Source of the DNA: Sabellastarte sp. h YS-2021
Lineage: Eukaryota; Annelida; Polychaeta; Sabellida; Sabellidae
DNA: 64,000 nt
Reading direction: 5' to 3'
Assembly (NCBI GenBank): GCA_964017235.1
Contig: OZ024929.1
Coordinates: 67,489,603-67,553,602 of the forward strand
In this document: one piece after another, positions 33,306-45,332 of the stretch
Layout: each line of letters begins with the position of its first letter
Position numbering within the stretch: position 1 is the first letter of the stretch
Program-made: the position numbers and the translations under genes
The notes under the pieces: model-generated
Seen by the model: only the letters and a program-made list of their open reading frames with translations
What the model was told of the DNA's origin: nothing
Database searches by the model: none

Positions 33306-36245
33306 ATTTATGTTTTTTGCTATGTAGCTATTACTCAGGTTAAAGCTATTACCATCAACAAAAATACCAAGCAAATACCTATAAACCTTCACACTAAATT
33401 TTACAAAGATGAGTTAAATATGTTTCCATTAAAAGAGTGAAAACAGAAATGCAAGAAGAACATGTAGAAGTGACAACAAGCAAGAGGCACTTTAATGTTT
33501 GATTGCAATACTTTTAAAGATAAAAGGCATTTACTCATTTTAGTAGCTATTACTCTGCCATCCAAACATCCAAAAAGCTACAGTTCTGCAACTTTACTAT
33601 GTAGATCAACCCAAAGTAGGTGAATGGCTTATTTAGAAGAAATTGTGTGTATTCAATACTTTTACAGATAAAAGACATTTACTAATTTTAATAGCTATAA
33701 CTGAGCTATGCAAAGAGCTATAGATCTGAAACTTCACTATGTGGTAGATCAGCCAAGAGTAAATGAATAACTTATTTAGAACAAGCATTCTGACGCATGC
33801 AATTATCTCTCGCCGTATAAATTAGATATACTAAAGATAGTGGAATATAAATTTTCTTGTGAGATGGAGGCACATGTAGAAGTGACAACAAGCAAGAGAC
33901 ACTTTAATGTTTGATTGCAATAAATAAATGCAATTTTAAAGACAAAAGGCATTTACTCATTTTAGTAGCTATTACTCTGCCATCCAAAGAGCTACAGTTC
34001 TGCAACTTTACTATGAAGTAGATCAACCCAAAGTAGGTGAAGGACATATTTAGAAGAAATTGCCTATCTGTAACACTTTTAGAGATAAAAGACATTTACT
34101 CATTTTAGTGGCTATTACTCTGCCATCCAAAGAGCTACAGTTCTGCAACTGCACTATGAGGTAGATCGCCCAAAAGTAGGTGAAGGACTTACTTAGAAGA
34201 AATTGTCTGTCCAATACTTATAAAGATAAAATACATTTACTCATTTTAATAGCTGTTACTCAGCTATGCAAAGAGCTACAGTTCTGCAACTTCACTATGT
34301 GGTAGACCACCCAAAAGTAGGTGAACAACTTATTCAGAAGAAATTCCCTATCTGCAATACCTTTACAAAAGACATTTACTAATTTTAGCAGGTATATGAC
34401 TCAGCTATGCAAAGAGCTATAGATCTGAAACTTCACTATGTGGTAGACCACCCAAAAGTAGGTGAACAACTTATTTATAAGAAATTCCCTATCTGCAATA
34501 CTTTAGAGATAAAATACATTTAATCATTTTAGTAGCTATTACTCAGCTATCTAAAGAGCTACAGTTTTGCAACTTCACTATGTGGTAGATCACCCAAAAG
34601 TAGGTGAATGACTTATTTAGAAGAAATTGCCTACCTGTAATAGTTTTAAAGATAACGGGTATTGGCTGATTTTAGTAGCTATTACTCAGTTACGCAAAGA
34701 GCTGCAGTTGTGCAACTTCACTATGTGGTAGATCATGCAAAAGTAGGTGAATGACTTATATAGAAAAAATTGCCTATCTGCAATACTTTTAGAGATAAAA
34801 GACATTTACTCATTTTAGTAGTTATGAGTGTGCTATGCAAAAAGCTATAGATCTGCATCTTCACTATGTGGTAGATCACCCAAAAGTAGGTTAATCACTT
34901 ATTTAGATGAAATTGCCTACCTGTAACACTTTTAGAGATAAAAGACATTTACTCATTTTAGTAGCTATTACTCAGCTATTTACTCACTTAGCTATTGACC
35001 TAGATCTGCAAAAGGACACAGGAAAGTAAGCTTATCAAAAACTAGATGAATAACAAATGAAAAGATTTGCCTAACTTTAATACTTGTGAAGGTATTTGAC
35101 ATTTATTTCTGTCATAATTTTGCTAGAAATAAGAAAATAGCTATTGCTCACTTATGGCATGCAATGGGACCCCAAACAATATGCCATGTTATTGTAAAGG
35201 AAAAAGTAGCTGAACAAATTTTTAGGAAAATACTGTAACTGCAGTAGTGTTTCAGTTACAATGGATTCACTAAACAGTCCGAATTTCAAAGGAGCTATTA
35301 CTCAGCTATCCAATGTGCAACAGGTCAGCAACTTTACTATCTGATAGCTTATCAAAAACTAGATGAACATCATAAGTGAAAACATTTCCCTAACTTTAAT
35401 ACTTTTGAAGATATTTGACATTTACTTATGTCATTATTTTGCTACAAATAAGAAAATAGCTATTACTCACTTATGGCATGCAATAGAACCCCAAAGTATA
35501 TGCCATCTTATAGCTAAGGACAAAGTAGCTGAACAACATATTTTAGGAAAATACTCTGCAATAGTTTTGGAGTTACAATGGATTTACTCAACAGTCAGAA
35601 TTTCAAAGTAGCTATTACTTAGCTATGCAATGTGCAACAGGTCTGAAACTTTACTATCTGATAGCTTACCAAAAACTAGATGAATAACATATTTGAAAAG
35701 AATGCCCCAACTTTAATACTTTTGAAGATATTTAACAATAGCTATTACTCACTTATGGCATGCAATAGAAGCCCAAACTATATGCCACCTTATAGTTAAG
35801 GACAAAGTAGCTGAACAACATATTTTAGGAAAATACTCTAGCTGCAATAGTTTTGGAGTTACAATGGATTTACTAAACAGTCAGAATTTCAAAGTAGCTA
35901 TTATTCAGCTATGCAATGTGCAACAGGTCAGAAACTTTACTATGTGATAGCTTACCAAAAACTAGATGAATAACATATTGAAAAGACTTCCCTAACTTTA
36001 ATACTTTTGAAGATATTTGACATTTACTTATGTCATTATTTTGCTACAAATAAGAAAATAGCTATTACTCACTTATGGCATGCAATGGGACCCCACACTA
36101 TGTACCATCTTATAGCTAAGGACCAAGTAGCTGAACAACATATTTGAAGAAAAACCTGCAAGTGCAATAGTTTTTGACTTATGAGTCCTTTACTCAAATT
36201 AGCTAAGATTGCTATTATTCAATTATCTTCAGGCCTAAGTCCATA
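33305..36245. repeat. Diverged satellite arrays of the GCTATTACTCAG family, two subfamilies
   Basis: From 33462 to about 34980 the monomer is ~142 bp (AGAGATAAAAGACATTTACT, GTAGCTATTACTCAGCTATG, CTATGTGGTAGATCACCC). The leader plus first monomer (GTAGAAGTGACAACAAGCAA) occurs twice, at 33462 and 33863. From 35000 to 36245 the unit is a two-monomer repeat of about 300 bp (ACTTTTGAAGATATTTGACA, CTATTACTCACTTATGGCAT, AGTAGCTGAACAACATATTT), which resembles a higher-order repeat. Confidence 0.88.
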
Positions 36246-36759
36246 AAACCAAAAAAAAATTCAAGGGTGTGAAAATTCATTGGGACAATTAATTTACAAA
36301 AAATCTGTAGCTGTAGTAGTTTTGGAGAAATCTGCGTGACACACTAACGCACGCACGCATGCACAGGCATCATTTCATAAAGCCCGGCGGGAGATAATAA
36401 AAAAGCTGCTCACAGTAGCTATGTAGCTATTACTCAGTTATATAGCTATTATCACTAAAAGCAATCCCAAGTAAGCTATTGACCTATTACTCATACAAAA
36501 TTTGGTAAAGATATGCCAACTTCTTTCCCTTAAAATGCCCGGAAACAAAAGAAGTACACAAAAGTAGCTAAGTAGCTATTACTCAGTTACTCGGTTAACT
36601 AAGCAATCCCATGCAAGCTATTAACCCAATAAATACCCATACCAAATTTGGCAAAGATAGGATAAATACTTTTCATTGAAATGACTGGAAACCAAGCGTC
36701 ATGGACGGCGGACAACAGAAAAAGCAAAAATAATATGTCCATCCCAATGGGGCCCCCAG
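36246..36759. other. Array tail sequence, possible 3' part of a satellite-carrying element
   Basis: Two related modules with GTAGCTATTACTCAGTTA, CAATCCCAAGTAAGCTATT and TACCAAATTTGGCAAAGATA, then a GC-rich end (CAATGGGGCCCCCAGTGGGG, 36744). The module also appears before the array at 33310-33420. No ORF. Confidence 0.5.
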
Positions 36760-37260
36760 TGGGGTGAAGTCTGAGATCACTCCATATGAAGGGTCTGAAA
36801 AGACCTCAAGAGATGGTCTGCCAAAGATTCATTCCCCTGGAACATGAGTAGGTGGAATTACAGACTCTTTCTTGTAGAAAAAAAATGCAAACAGGTGCCA
36901 AAAGAGACATGTCCCAAGAGTGGAAGCTCTCTTGTTACAGAAAGAAAGTGTAAGAAAGGATAATTAAAGAACAAATATCTGAGGCATCTGTGTTGTCTGA
37001 GGCTATAAGAAAGATCTCTTAATGAAAGGATAAAAGAGGAACAAATGTCCGAGCACAAAGGACAGCTAGGAGCTCTAGAACTGATGAGCAGATTGGACTG
37101 TTACATCAAAGATAGACCTAAGGTGGTCAAAAGAGCACAAAGAGCGCCCCAACCCTGAAGTGAAACATCCATGTAAATAGATGTAAAAACTAGAAATAGG
37201 ACGCATCTGTGGCCAGATGCTGGATGTATCCACCGACAAAGGCCAACTAACATAGTTTAG
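36760..37260 (-). pseudogene. DIRS-type RNase H fragment
   Basis: Minus-strand reading YMDVSLQGWGALCALLTTLG (about 37170) matches the TDASLQGWGAH start of DIRS RNase H. Some 110 codons later come HVPG (36845) and, in another frame, SLADHLLRSFQTLHMEWSDL, matching the usual NxLADxLSR and EWS end. The spacing fits the domain. The middle is degraded. Confidence 0.55.
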
Positions 37261-37330
37261 AAGATAAAAAGCATTTTTCGTTAATAAGCAAGGTGAAAGC
37301 ACTTTTAAGTTTGGCTACCCTTATTTGACC

Positions 37331-37510
37331 CTGTAGCAGGGGCCCAAGGTGAAGTCTGACCACATCAAAAGATTCGCAGTCCATGATTTCGTATAAGTCG
37401 TTTTCACATTGCAAACCTCTAGGACCAATAATAAGCAGGAGGGGCCCAAGGTGAAATCTGACCACATGAAAAGATTTGCAGCCCATGACTTCCTCTAAGT
37501 TGTTTTCATA
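37331..37510. repeat. Two-copy ~103 bp repeat
   Basis: GGGGCCCAAGGTGAAGTCTG and ACCACATCAAAAGATTCGCA at 37339 recur at 37442 with few changes. Non-coding or, on the minus strand, part of a short open frame of doubtful meaning. Confidence 0.7.
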
Positions 37511-37529
37511 ATAATGAGTTATTTGTGAA

Positions 37530-38690
37530 ATACTGGCTATCTGCAATACTTGTAGAGATAATTCGCATTTACTCATTTTGAGTAGGTGAATAATTAGCTA
37601 CGGGTCTGAAACTTCACCAAGTGAAAGCTCTCTCAAAAGTAGGCAAATGAGTTATTTGAGAAAAATTGGCTATCTACAATACTTTTAGAGATAATTCGAA
37701 TTTACTCATTTTCAGTAGGCGAGTAATTACCTACGGGTCTGGAACTTCACCATGTGAAAGCTCTCCCAAAAGTAGATGAATGAGTTATTTGATAAAAAAT
37801 TGGATATCTGCAATACTTTTATAGATAATTAGCATTTACTCATTTTGGGTAGGTGAATAATTAGCTACAGGTCTGAAACTTCACCAAGTGAAAGGTCTCC
37901 CAAAAGTAGGTGAAGGAGTTATTTGACAAAAATTGGCTATCTGGAATACTTTTAGAGATAATTTGCATTAACTCATTTTCAGTAGGTGAGTAATTACCTA
38001 CGGGTCTGAAACTTCACCAAGTGAAAGCTCTCCCAAAAGTAGGTGAAGGAGTTATTTGACAAAAATTGGCTATCTGCAATACTTTTAGAGATAATTTGCA
38101 TTTACTCATTTTGAGTAGGTGAGTAATTACCTACAGGTCTGAAACTTCACCAAGTGAAAGCTCTCCCAAAAGTAGGTGAAGGAGTTATTTGACAAAAATT
38201 GGCTATCTGCAATACTTTTAGAGATAATTTGCATTTACTCATTTTGAGTAGGTGAGTAATTACCTACAGGTCTGAAACTTCACCAAGTGAAAGCTCTCCC
38301 AAAAGTAGGTGAAGGAGTTATTTGACAAAAATTCGCTATCTGCAATACTTTTAGAGATAATTTGCATTTACTCATTTTGAGTAGGTGAGTAATTACCTAC
38401 GGGTGTGAAACTTCACCAAGTGAAAGCTCTCCCAAAAGTAGGTGAAGGAGTTATTTGACAAAAATTGGCTATCTGCAATACTTTTAGAGATAATTCGCAT
38501 TTACTCATTTTGAGTAGGTGAGTAATTACCTACAGGTCTGGAACTTCAGCATGTGAAAGCTCTCCCAAAAGTAGGTGAATGAGTTATTTAAGAAAAATTT
38601 GCTATCTGCAATACTTTTAGACAAAATGCAGAATTACTCATTTTTAGTAGGTAAGTAATTTAGCCACAGGCCTAATTTAGATATAAAGCC
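37530..38690. repeat. Homogeneous satellite array, ~133 bp unit, about nine units
   Basis: Unit landmarks: GCAATACTTTTAGAGATAAT, GCATTTACTCATTTTGAGTA, GGTGAGTAATTACCTACAGG, CTTCACCAAGTGAAAGCTCT and CCCAAAAGTAGGTGAAGGAG. Central units (38010-38500) are nearly identical, more so than in other arrays, implying recent expansion. It is a third subfamily of the same satellite. Confidence 0.93.
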
Positions 38691-38809
38691 TACCAATAGA
38701 GTACTGTGGTGCACCCTGTAATATACTTTGCAAACTCGAGAAGGCTAGCTATAATATTTTTTTTTGTTAGAGCGGTAATGGTGAAATCTCTCTACACACT
38801 ACGGCTATC

Positions 38810-39955
38810 CAGTGGATACAATGATTTACTCAACAGTGAGAACCTGAAAGTAGATATTGGTAAGCTATGCCATGACATAGAGGTCTGCAATTTCACTCTG
38901 TTATAGCTGACCAAAAATTATGTGAATAACATATTTAAACAAAATACTGTAAATGTAATAGTTTTCACGTTATAACTGATTTACTCAACAGTGATAACGT
39001 CAAAGTAGCTATTACTCAGCTATGCAATGAGCTACATGTCTGAATTTTTTCTATGTTATAGCTGACCCAAAATTAGGTGAACAACATATTTAAGCAAAAT
39101 ACTGTAAATGCAATAGTTTTCAAGTTACAAGTGATTTACTCAATAGTGACAACCTGAAAATAGCTATTGCTCAGCTATGCCATGAGCTATAAGTCTGTAA
39201 TTTCACGACGTTATAGCTGACCCAAAAGTAGGCGAACAACATATTTTAACAAAATACTCCAAATGCACTATTTTTCAAGTTACAAGTCATTTACTCAACA
39301 GTCAGTACCTGAAAATAGCTATTGCTCAGTTGTGCCATGAGCTACAGGTCTGTAATTTCACTATGTTATAGCTGACCCAAAAGTAGCTGAATAACATATT
39401 TACACAAATTTCTGTAAATGCAATACTTTTCCAATTACAACTGATTTACTCAACAGTGTGAACTTCAAAGTAGCTATTACTCAGCTATGCAATGAGCCAC
39501 AGGTCTGGAACTTCACTATGTTATAGCTGACTCCGAAATAGGTGAATAACATATTGAAACAAAATACTCTAAATGTAATACTTTTGAAGTTATAAGTAAT
39601 TTACTCAACAGTGATGACCTAAAAGTAGCTATTACTCAGCTATGCTATGAGCTACAGGTCTGAAATTTTACTATGTTACAGCTGACATAAAAGTAGCTGA
39701 ATAACATATTTATACAAAATTCTGTAAATGCAATAGTTTTCAAGTTACAATTGATTTTACTCATGATGGAAGTTACTGAAAAGCCCAAAAGTAGCTATTA
39801 CTCACTTAGCTATTGAGACAGACACCCAAGTTACTCACCATGTTGTAGCTATGAAAAAAGTATCTGAATAACATATTTTAACAAAATGCTCTAAATGCAA
39901 CACTTTTTAAGTTATAAGTGATTTAGTGCATGATTTCATGACTTTTAATGCATTT
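38810..39955. repeat. Satellite array of the ~150 bp subfamily, with trailer
   Basis: About seven monomers like those at 26945-29440, ending in the same trailer (GAAAAGCCCAAAAGTAGCTA, GATTTAGTGCATGATTTCAT, TTTTAATGCATTTT). The array starts abruptly near 38815 after an unrelated stretch, so its leader is missing. Confidence 0.88.
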
Positions 39956-40339
39956 TAGACATTTTTGTCTACCACAGGCCTAATTTAGACATAAAGCCTA
40001 CCAAAAAGATAGGGTGGCGAGTCCTCTAGCATACCAAGCCACCTGCCAAATATGAAAGAAATCTGGAAAGAAATGTGGACTGTAGGTCGCTAACAAGCAA
40101 TATTCCACATTTTAGACATTTTTGTCTACCACAGGCCTAATTTAGACATAAAGCCTACCAAAAAGATAGGGTGGCGAGTCCTCTACCATATCAAGTCACC
40201 TGCCAAATATGAAAGAAATCCGGAAAGAAATGTGGACTGTAGGTCGCTAACAAGAAATCTCTGCGGACGCGGACGAGGGCGCGGACGACGACGATGATGA
40301 ATCCATAGTATCCCCGCTTCGCGTCGGGGATACAACTAG
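39953..40339 (+). mobile_element. Helitron-like 3' end with hairpin and CTAG
   Basis: A ~158 bp module (TTTTTGTCTACCACAGGCCT, ATGTGGACTGTAGGTCGCTA) occurs twice (39953, 40111). It leads into a GC-rich stretch (GGACGAGGGCGCGGACGACG) and a hairpin at 40308-40333 (arms GTATCCCCG and CGGGGATAC). Two bases later comes CTAG (40336-40339). A hairpin just before CTRR is the hallmark of Helitron 3' ends. The base after CTAG is G, not the canonical T, so a Helentron-type end is possible. Confidence 0.65.
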
Positions 40340-42847
40340 GGAATTAAAGGGAGGTATGCAAAGGCATAGGATAGTACCATCTTAAATTGAACCTTCACAG
40401 AAGGATCAAAGAATGGACAATCCATAGCACTTGTAAGAAGGGAAAATCAAAGTGTCCTGAGATAACACTGAAGTGTCATGTGCAGGTGACCTTGAAAAAG
40501 TAGCTTCCAAGTGGAAGCCAGAAGAAGTAAAGGTGCCTACTTGGAGAGGAAAATCAAAGGTGTTCTAAGGCAGAGGAAAGATGAGCTACTGAATAATCAG
40601 AAAACCTTGCTCCTGCGAGGAACACCTGTTGTAGAAACAGGTCAAATACTTCCTGCTAAGAATCACTTCAAGTTAGGAGTCAACTCTAAGAGAGTTGCAA
40701 AATGAGCCTCTGACAACTATTGGCTCTAATGAGCCAATTTTGTAATCACATGTGCACTGAGATCCCCAACCCCAAAGCTAACTTTGTTACTTCCTTGACA
40801 AAGGAAGTAAATCCTGAAAGGCCAGTGGCTGGGGCCAAAGGGACTGCCACAAACTGGTACACCCTGTCCAAGAACAAAAATCTGAGCAAGAGTGAACCAA
40901 AGAGGCCAAAGAAAAGACAGGAGGCAAATTGAGGAAGAGAAGTGGCCCACTGGCCAACTAGAAGGGAGAAAATGATCAACTGATAAGTTTCCATCCTGAT
41001 AGTTTGGAAAACCAGGAAAAGATATAAATCTAATGCTGGTTTCCAGTCTTCTATCTCTTTGTCAAGGAAAAGAGGACCTGAGAAAATCAGGTAAAAGGAA
41101 GCCCAGGCACTTGAACTGCACCTACGAACAGCAAGTGTGAGGCTGATTGACAAAGACCAGCACACTTCTGAGGAGAAGAAAAAAGCTGAAGAAGATGAAA
41201 TCAGGAAAGTGGAATCTGAGAGACCACTGCAAGGTGAAAATCAAGTTCCAGATTTCTGGAAAAAGAAAGGCTGACACCCAAACATTTCAAATGAAATGGA
41301 AGAAATCAGTTGACATCCCACTGGCAAGTAGAGGGATCTGGAAGTAAGAGTGAAAGTTTGAATGAAACAAACCACTCTTACTCTGAAGGACACCATTATA
41401 GAGGTGGAGGCTGAGGCTCTTGCCCCTGCTTCTGGAAGACATTCCACCATCAGAATTTTAGAACCTGGAAAGGAACCACATCCCTTTAACACTAAGTTAG
41501 AGAGAAGACTCCCTTATAGGGAGAATCTAATCTAATCTACTGCTTTGCAAGCACAATATCTTCCCCACAAAGGGGAACTCAGTGCGCTAATTAAACAAAA
41601 TCATTATCATAGGGACAGTCGAGGGGCGAGACGACCCTTACCCTTATTGGTTTGCCTCAAGAGGCCAATGTAGAAGCTTAAAAGAGGCAAATTTAGTAAG
41701 GGCAGTATGAAAAGCTCCTGCTTATACTGTTATATATGAAAAAGAAGTCTCTCAAGAGAAACACCACAACAAATAGTATAAGACCAAAAAAGGCCCAATT
41801 TCCCCTACAAGGTGACCAGGCACAAGTGAGGGAAAAAGAAGTCTCCAAACAAAGTGCAAAGAGAACTAGTGGCTGGAAAAGACCTTAGATCAACCAGCTG
41901 AAATGGAGCTGAAAGATCCATTGAAAAGACGTCCAAAGCATGGTGGGTGGTAAAAAATGACTGAGAAAAATCTGTCTGGTCAATCAACTTGACTAAGTGA
42001 TCAGCAAAACTGGACTCGAGAGTATTAAGGACCCTAAGGTCCATCTCAGATCTCTCCTAATGTCAGAGAACATCTGCCTAGGAGAGTGAAGGTCTTGAAA
42101 CAACCCACCAAGCTAGATCCCAGGTTCAGATACCCGAGGAAGTCAACCCAAAAAACCCCTGAAGAGGGTTTGTACCTGGCAGAACTAAGTTTTAGAAGGA
42201 AACTTTGGGTAACTAGTAAATACCCAACTTCTTAAACTTAGACTGAGCAGATCCCTAAAATCATGAGTGACAGAACGAAGAAATCTGACATCATGAAGGA
42301 ACTTCTGGGCCAGGAAAAGGGGGTGACCCTTAGGAGAAAATGGAGACTACTCAAAAATTAATGAGAGCAGACATCTGTTATCCCCTAATTCTGTTGGACA
42401 GGAGGCCTAAAAATCTTCTATGAAGATTGAAGGACAAAATCCGAAGTATCCAAATAGTCCAACAAACTGTCACAAAAAATGTTGGAATTAGGTCCCAGTA
42501 GACTGCCTGAAGGCTAACTACAGACAGAGGGACCCCAACACACCCAAAAGGGAGATGTGCCAGTAGGTAGTCAGATCTAAAACTGGTGAAAATGTACTAA
42601 AACTCTTGAATAACAGTAGATGTTCACCAAACCCCAAATTTTTTTCTAGAATTAGAAAATAAATGGAGCTGTTATAAAAATAGCAAAATCAGTTGGATTC
42701 AACTGATACAAACTTATTCTTAAGAAGGGTCCTGAACAAAAATGTCTTGAGAAGGTAATCCCAGCACCAAAAAGCAGCCTGAATAGGCCGAGCCTTAGGC
42801 ACAAAAGAGGCCAAAGGTCTAAAATTGGACTGAGAAACCAAATGACA
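40340..42847. other. Degenerate sequence, possibly decayed retroelement ORF1
   Basis: Plus-strand readings are rich in Lys, Glu and Pro (SEPKRPKKRQEAN at 40890; KKKAEEDEIRKVESERPLQG at 41180), with a Gly/Arg-like stretch at 41400. This is the composition of a nucleic-acid-binding ORF1, but stops are frequent and no domain is recognised. The minus-strand 139-codon frame (41165-40746) is hydrophobic and is probably just the shadow of this. Confidence 0.35.
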
Positions 42848-43593
42848 AAAATAGCATCAGAGATGGTCGTACCCCACAGCCTAGGGAAATATTTTTAACA
42901 CCATGAGATATAGAAGTACTGTATCAGTACAAAGTTCAGGATACTTTCAGAGCACTGTCAGTTCAAACAATGGTTAAATAGAGAAAATAATATCTAAGAG
43001 AAAGATAATGCATGTACTCTTTATCTACATCTGGCATGGCCGAATTATGGTTTGGAAATACATTCAATGAATGCTTATGTGTGGTGTTGGAGCAAAATCT
43101 GTGCCTCACTTGATGAAAGTCCATCTGTTACAATGGGAAGTTGTAAAAGTAAAATTCTTAATGAATTCTAATATGACTTTAACAGTGCTTAATCTGCATC
43201 AAAAGACAGACCCAAAGGTGCAACAAGATTTTAAAGGTCAAGGTCACTACGACAAGGTCAAATCAAGGTCACACCATGATGCTGCACACCTAAAACCCCT
43301 AACCAATGTCCCTACCAAGCATCAACTTCCTACACCTTACGGTTTCCGAGATATAGCCCGGACAAGATTTTATAGGTCAAGGCCACTATGGCAAGGTCAA
43401 ATCAAGGTCACACCATGACGTTGCACACCTGCACCCCCGAACCAATGTCCCTACCAAGTATCAACTTCCTACACCTTACGGCTTCCAAGATATAGCCCGG
43501 ACAAACTTTTTCCCGTTGCCCACACACCCACCCATCCGGAAACCATGGGTGAAAACAATACCCCGACAGCCCTTAAGGGCGGTGGGGTAAAAA
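42848..43593 (+). mobile_element. Hairpin-ended AGGTCA-array element, two-unit copy
   Basis: It starts AAAATAGCATCAGAGATG, with TACCCCACAGCC soon after, and ends in a hairpin (ACAGCCCTTAAGGGCGGTG) and GGGGTAAAAA. Its central array has two ~146 bp units with TTTTAAAGGTCAAGGTCACT and ACCTTACGGTTTCCGAGATA. Half-site pairs: direct repeats without spacer at 43235-43246 and with a five-base spacer at 43255-43271 and 43394-43410. No ORF of note. Confidence 0.8.
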
Positions 43594-43855
43594 TGACATA
43601 AAATTGGAATGTAGGAAACCAGGAACGGTGAGATGGATTCTCCAAAGGGGAATACCAAGTCAACCCATGAGCCATTTACCACCATCCTCCAGACTTGAAG
43701 GAGGGGAAAGGCTGAAAGTGGAGACCCTAGGTTCACACTTAAACCCAAAAACACTGAAACCAGGATACGTATCCCAGAAATGTCAAATGAAAGGGCCTGT
43801 ACAAGTGATAAACTGTGAATGGTTGATATGGTTAAGTGCCGTAATTATAACGTAA

Positions 43856-44320
43856 AACTAGAAAAATGTTTTTGCTGACAAAAACGAAGCAGCCCTGATG
43901 AAAAAGTGCAAAGTAGTCTGTAAAAGATGTCAATATTTATTTATTTGGGGTTTTACGTCGCTTTCAACACTGTACAGGTCATATCAAAGTAAGCCGTAAA
44001 AGATGTCAAGATATGCATGATAAGGAATAGAAAATGTAAAGTTTATTGTATTGTGTATGTTACTATATTTAACAAATGAAAGAACGACCACAGCTTGGCA
44101 GAAGACAAATTTTAGGTGTCATTCATAAATTTGGTGTAGAATGTATGTGATAAATTTTATAGCACAGGTGTGTGCGCTTTTTCCCAAAACGCGATGACCG
44201 GTTTTTATGAAAAATGCTTAAGGTTATGGAAAAATAACAAATTTGAACAAAATGCTCTAAACACAAGACTTTTCAAGTTATAAGTGAGTTAGTGCATGAT
44301 CTGAGGAATATTATGCATTA
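43856..44320 (+). mobile_element. Helentron-like 5' end and attached satellite trailer
   Basis: ACTAGAAAAAT is followed by a hairpin (GTTTTTG-CTGA-CAAAAAC) and CGAAGC, matching the 5' end at 62619. It is interrupted by a truncated SINE. Further on, AATGTATGTGATAAATTTTA matches 46700, and the region closes with the satellite trailer (AAGTTATAAGTGAGTTAGTG, 44274). Confidence 0.55.
43934..43987 (-). mobile_element. 5'-truncated copy of the 12.9 kb SINE family
   Basis: Only the 3' 54 bp remain (minus strand: GACCTGTACAGTGTTGAAAG, GACGTAAAACCCC, AAATAAATA). The flanks AGTAGTCTGTAAAAGATGTC (43912) and AGTAAGCCGTAAAAGATGTC (43988) are an imperfect ~22 bp target duplication. Confidence 0.85.
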
Positions 44321-44322
44321 AA

Positions 44323-44866
44323 ATTTCCAAAATTCATTTCCAACTTGAGCTTAATTTTATGAAATGTACAAGTGTAACACAAAATGGAAGAAAGTAAAAG
44401 AAAAGAATACACATTCTAAAGAACAGCATAAACAGCTTGACGTTTTTGTTTCCATGAAGTGCACACACACATATATTTATATCTCTATCTATCATCTAAA
44501 CCACACTAATACCCACTCTCCCTCCATCCACCCCCCACCCCACCCCCACATATAGAGGCAAATATTTTTTTCACCCGCATGTTAGTGCACTAAAGGAGAA
44601 TTTCCAAAATTCATTTCCAACTTGAGCTTAATTTTATTAAATGTACAAGTGTCACACAAAATGGAAGAAAGTAAAAGAAAACAATACACATTCTAAAGAA
44701 CAGCATAAACAGCTAGACTTCTTTGTTTCCATGAAGTGCACACACAGATATATTTATATCTCTATCTATCATCTAAACCACACTAATACCCACTCTCCCT
44801 CCATCCACCCCCCACATATAGAGGCAAATCTGTTTTTCACCTGCATGTTAGTGCACTAAAGGAGAG
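44323..44866. repeat. 278 bp direct tandem duplication
   Basis: TTTCCAAAATTCATTTCCAA at 44323 recurs at 44601. The copies differ by a few bases and by a shortened CCCCACCC tract in the second. Confidence 0.93.
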
Positions 44867-45332
44867 TTGGGGGGTTCTTTCTGGTTAGAAAGACTTTCCA
44901 TGAATGTAACTCTAGATAGATATCACACCAAAGCAAATACAGAGTTTGAGGAGGAAGCAGAAAGAGACAACTCATTCATTTCTACTTAGTTGGAGCTACA
45001 TAAAATAATGTAAAAGAAAAACTGTTTATGAGAGAGTGCTTTTTTTTACAGTCATCTTATATTCTGAAAGAAGTCAAGTCTATTTGACCAATTTACATAG
45101 TCTATGTGAACAAGTGAATTTTGAACAAGTACCTACATCCTCAACTTCTTCTGCAAAAGAAAAGTTGAATAAATTAAAGCTTTTTTCCAAAAAGAAAAAG
45201 TTATATCCCTACAATTCCAACACTGATCAGTTGCAATATGTTAATAACCACATCAGTGCATCATAAATACCTCATTTTTGTCTTTGAAGATGTCATAACA
45301 TCATAAACACTAAGAGATTAGGTTTGCCAGAT

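Noticed and set aside
37247..37576. 109-codon ORF with an internal repeat as a repeat protein
   Set aside because: The repeat reflects the 103 bp DNA duplication; the frame is bounded by satellite sequence on one side.
40746..41165. 139-codon hydrophobic minus-strand ORF as a membrane protein
   Set aside because: It is the antisense of a Lys/Glu/Pro-rich plus-strand stretch, which gives Phe/Leu/Ser-rich readings automatically; no signal or domain supports it.
44364..44859. Two similar 63-72 codon ORFs as a duplicated gene
   Set aside because: They arise from the 278 bp direct duplication and end in translated CA/CCA-rich DNA; no start context or domain.
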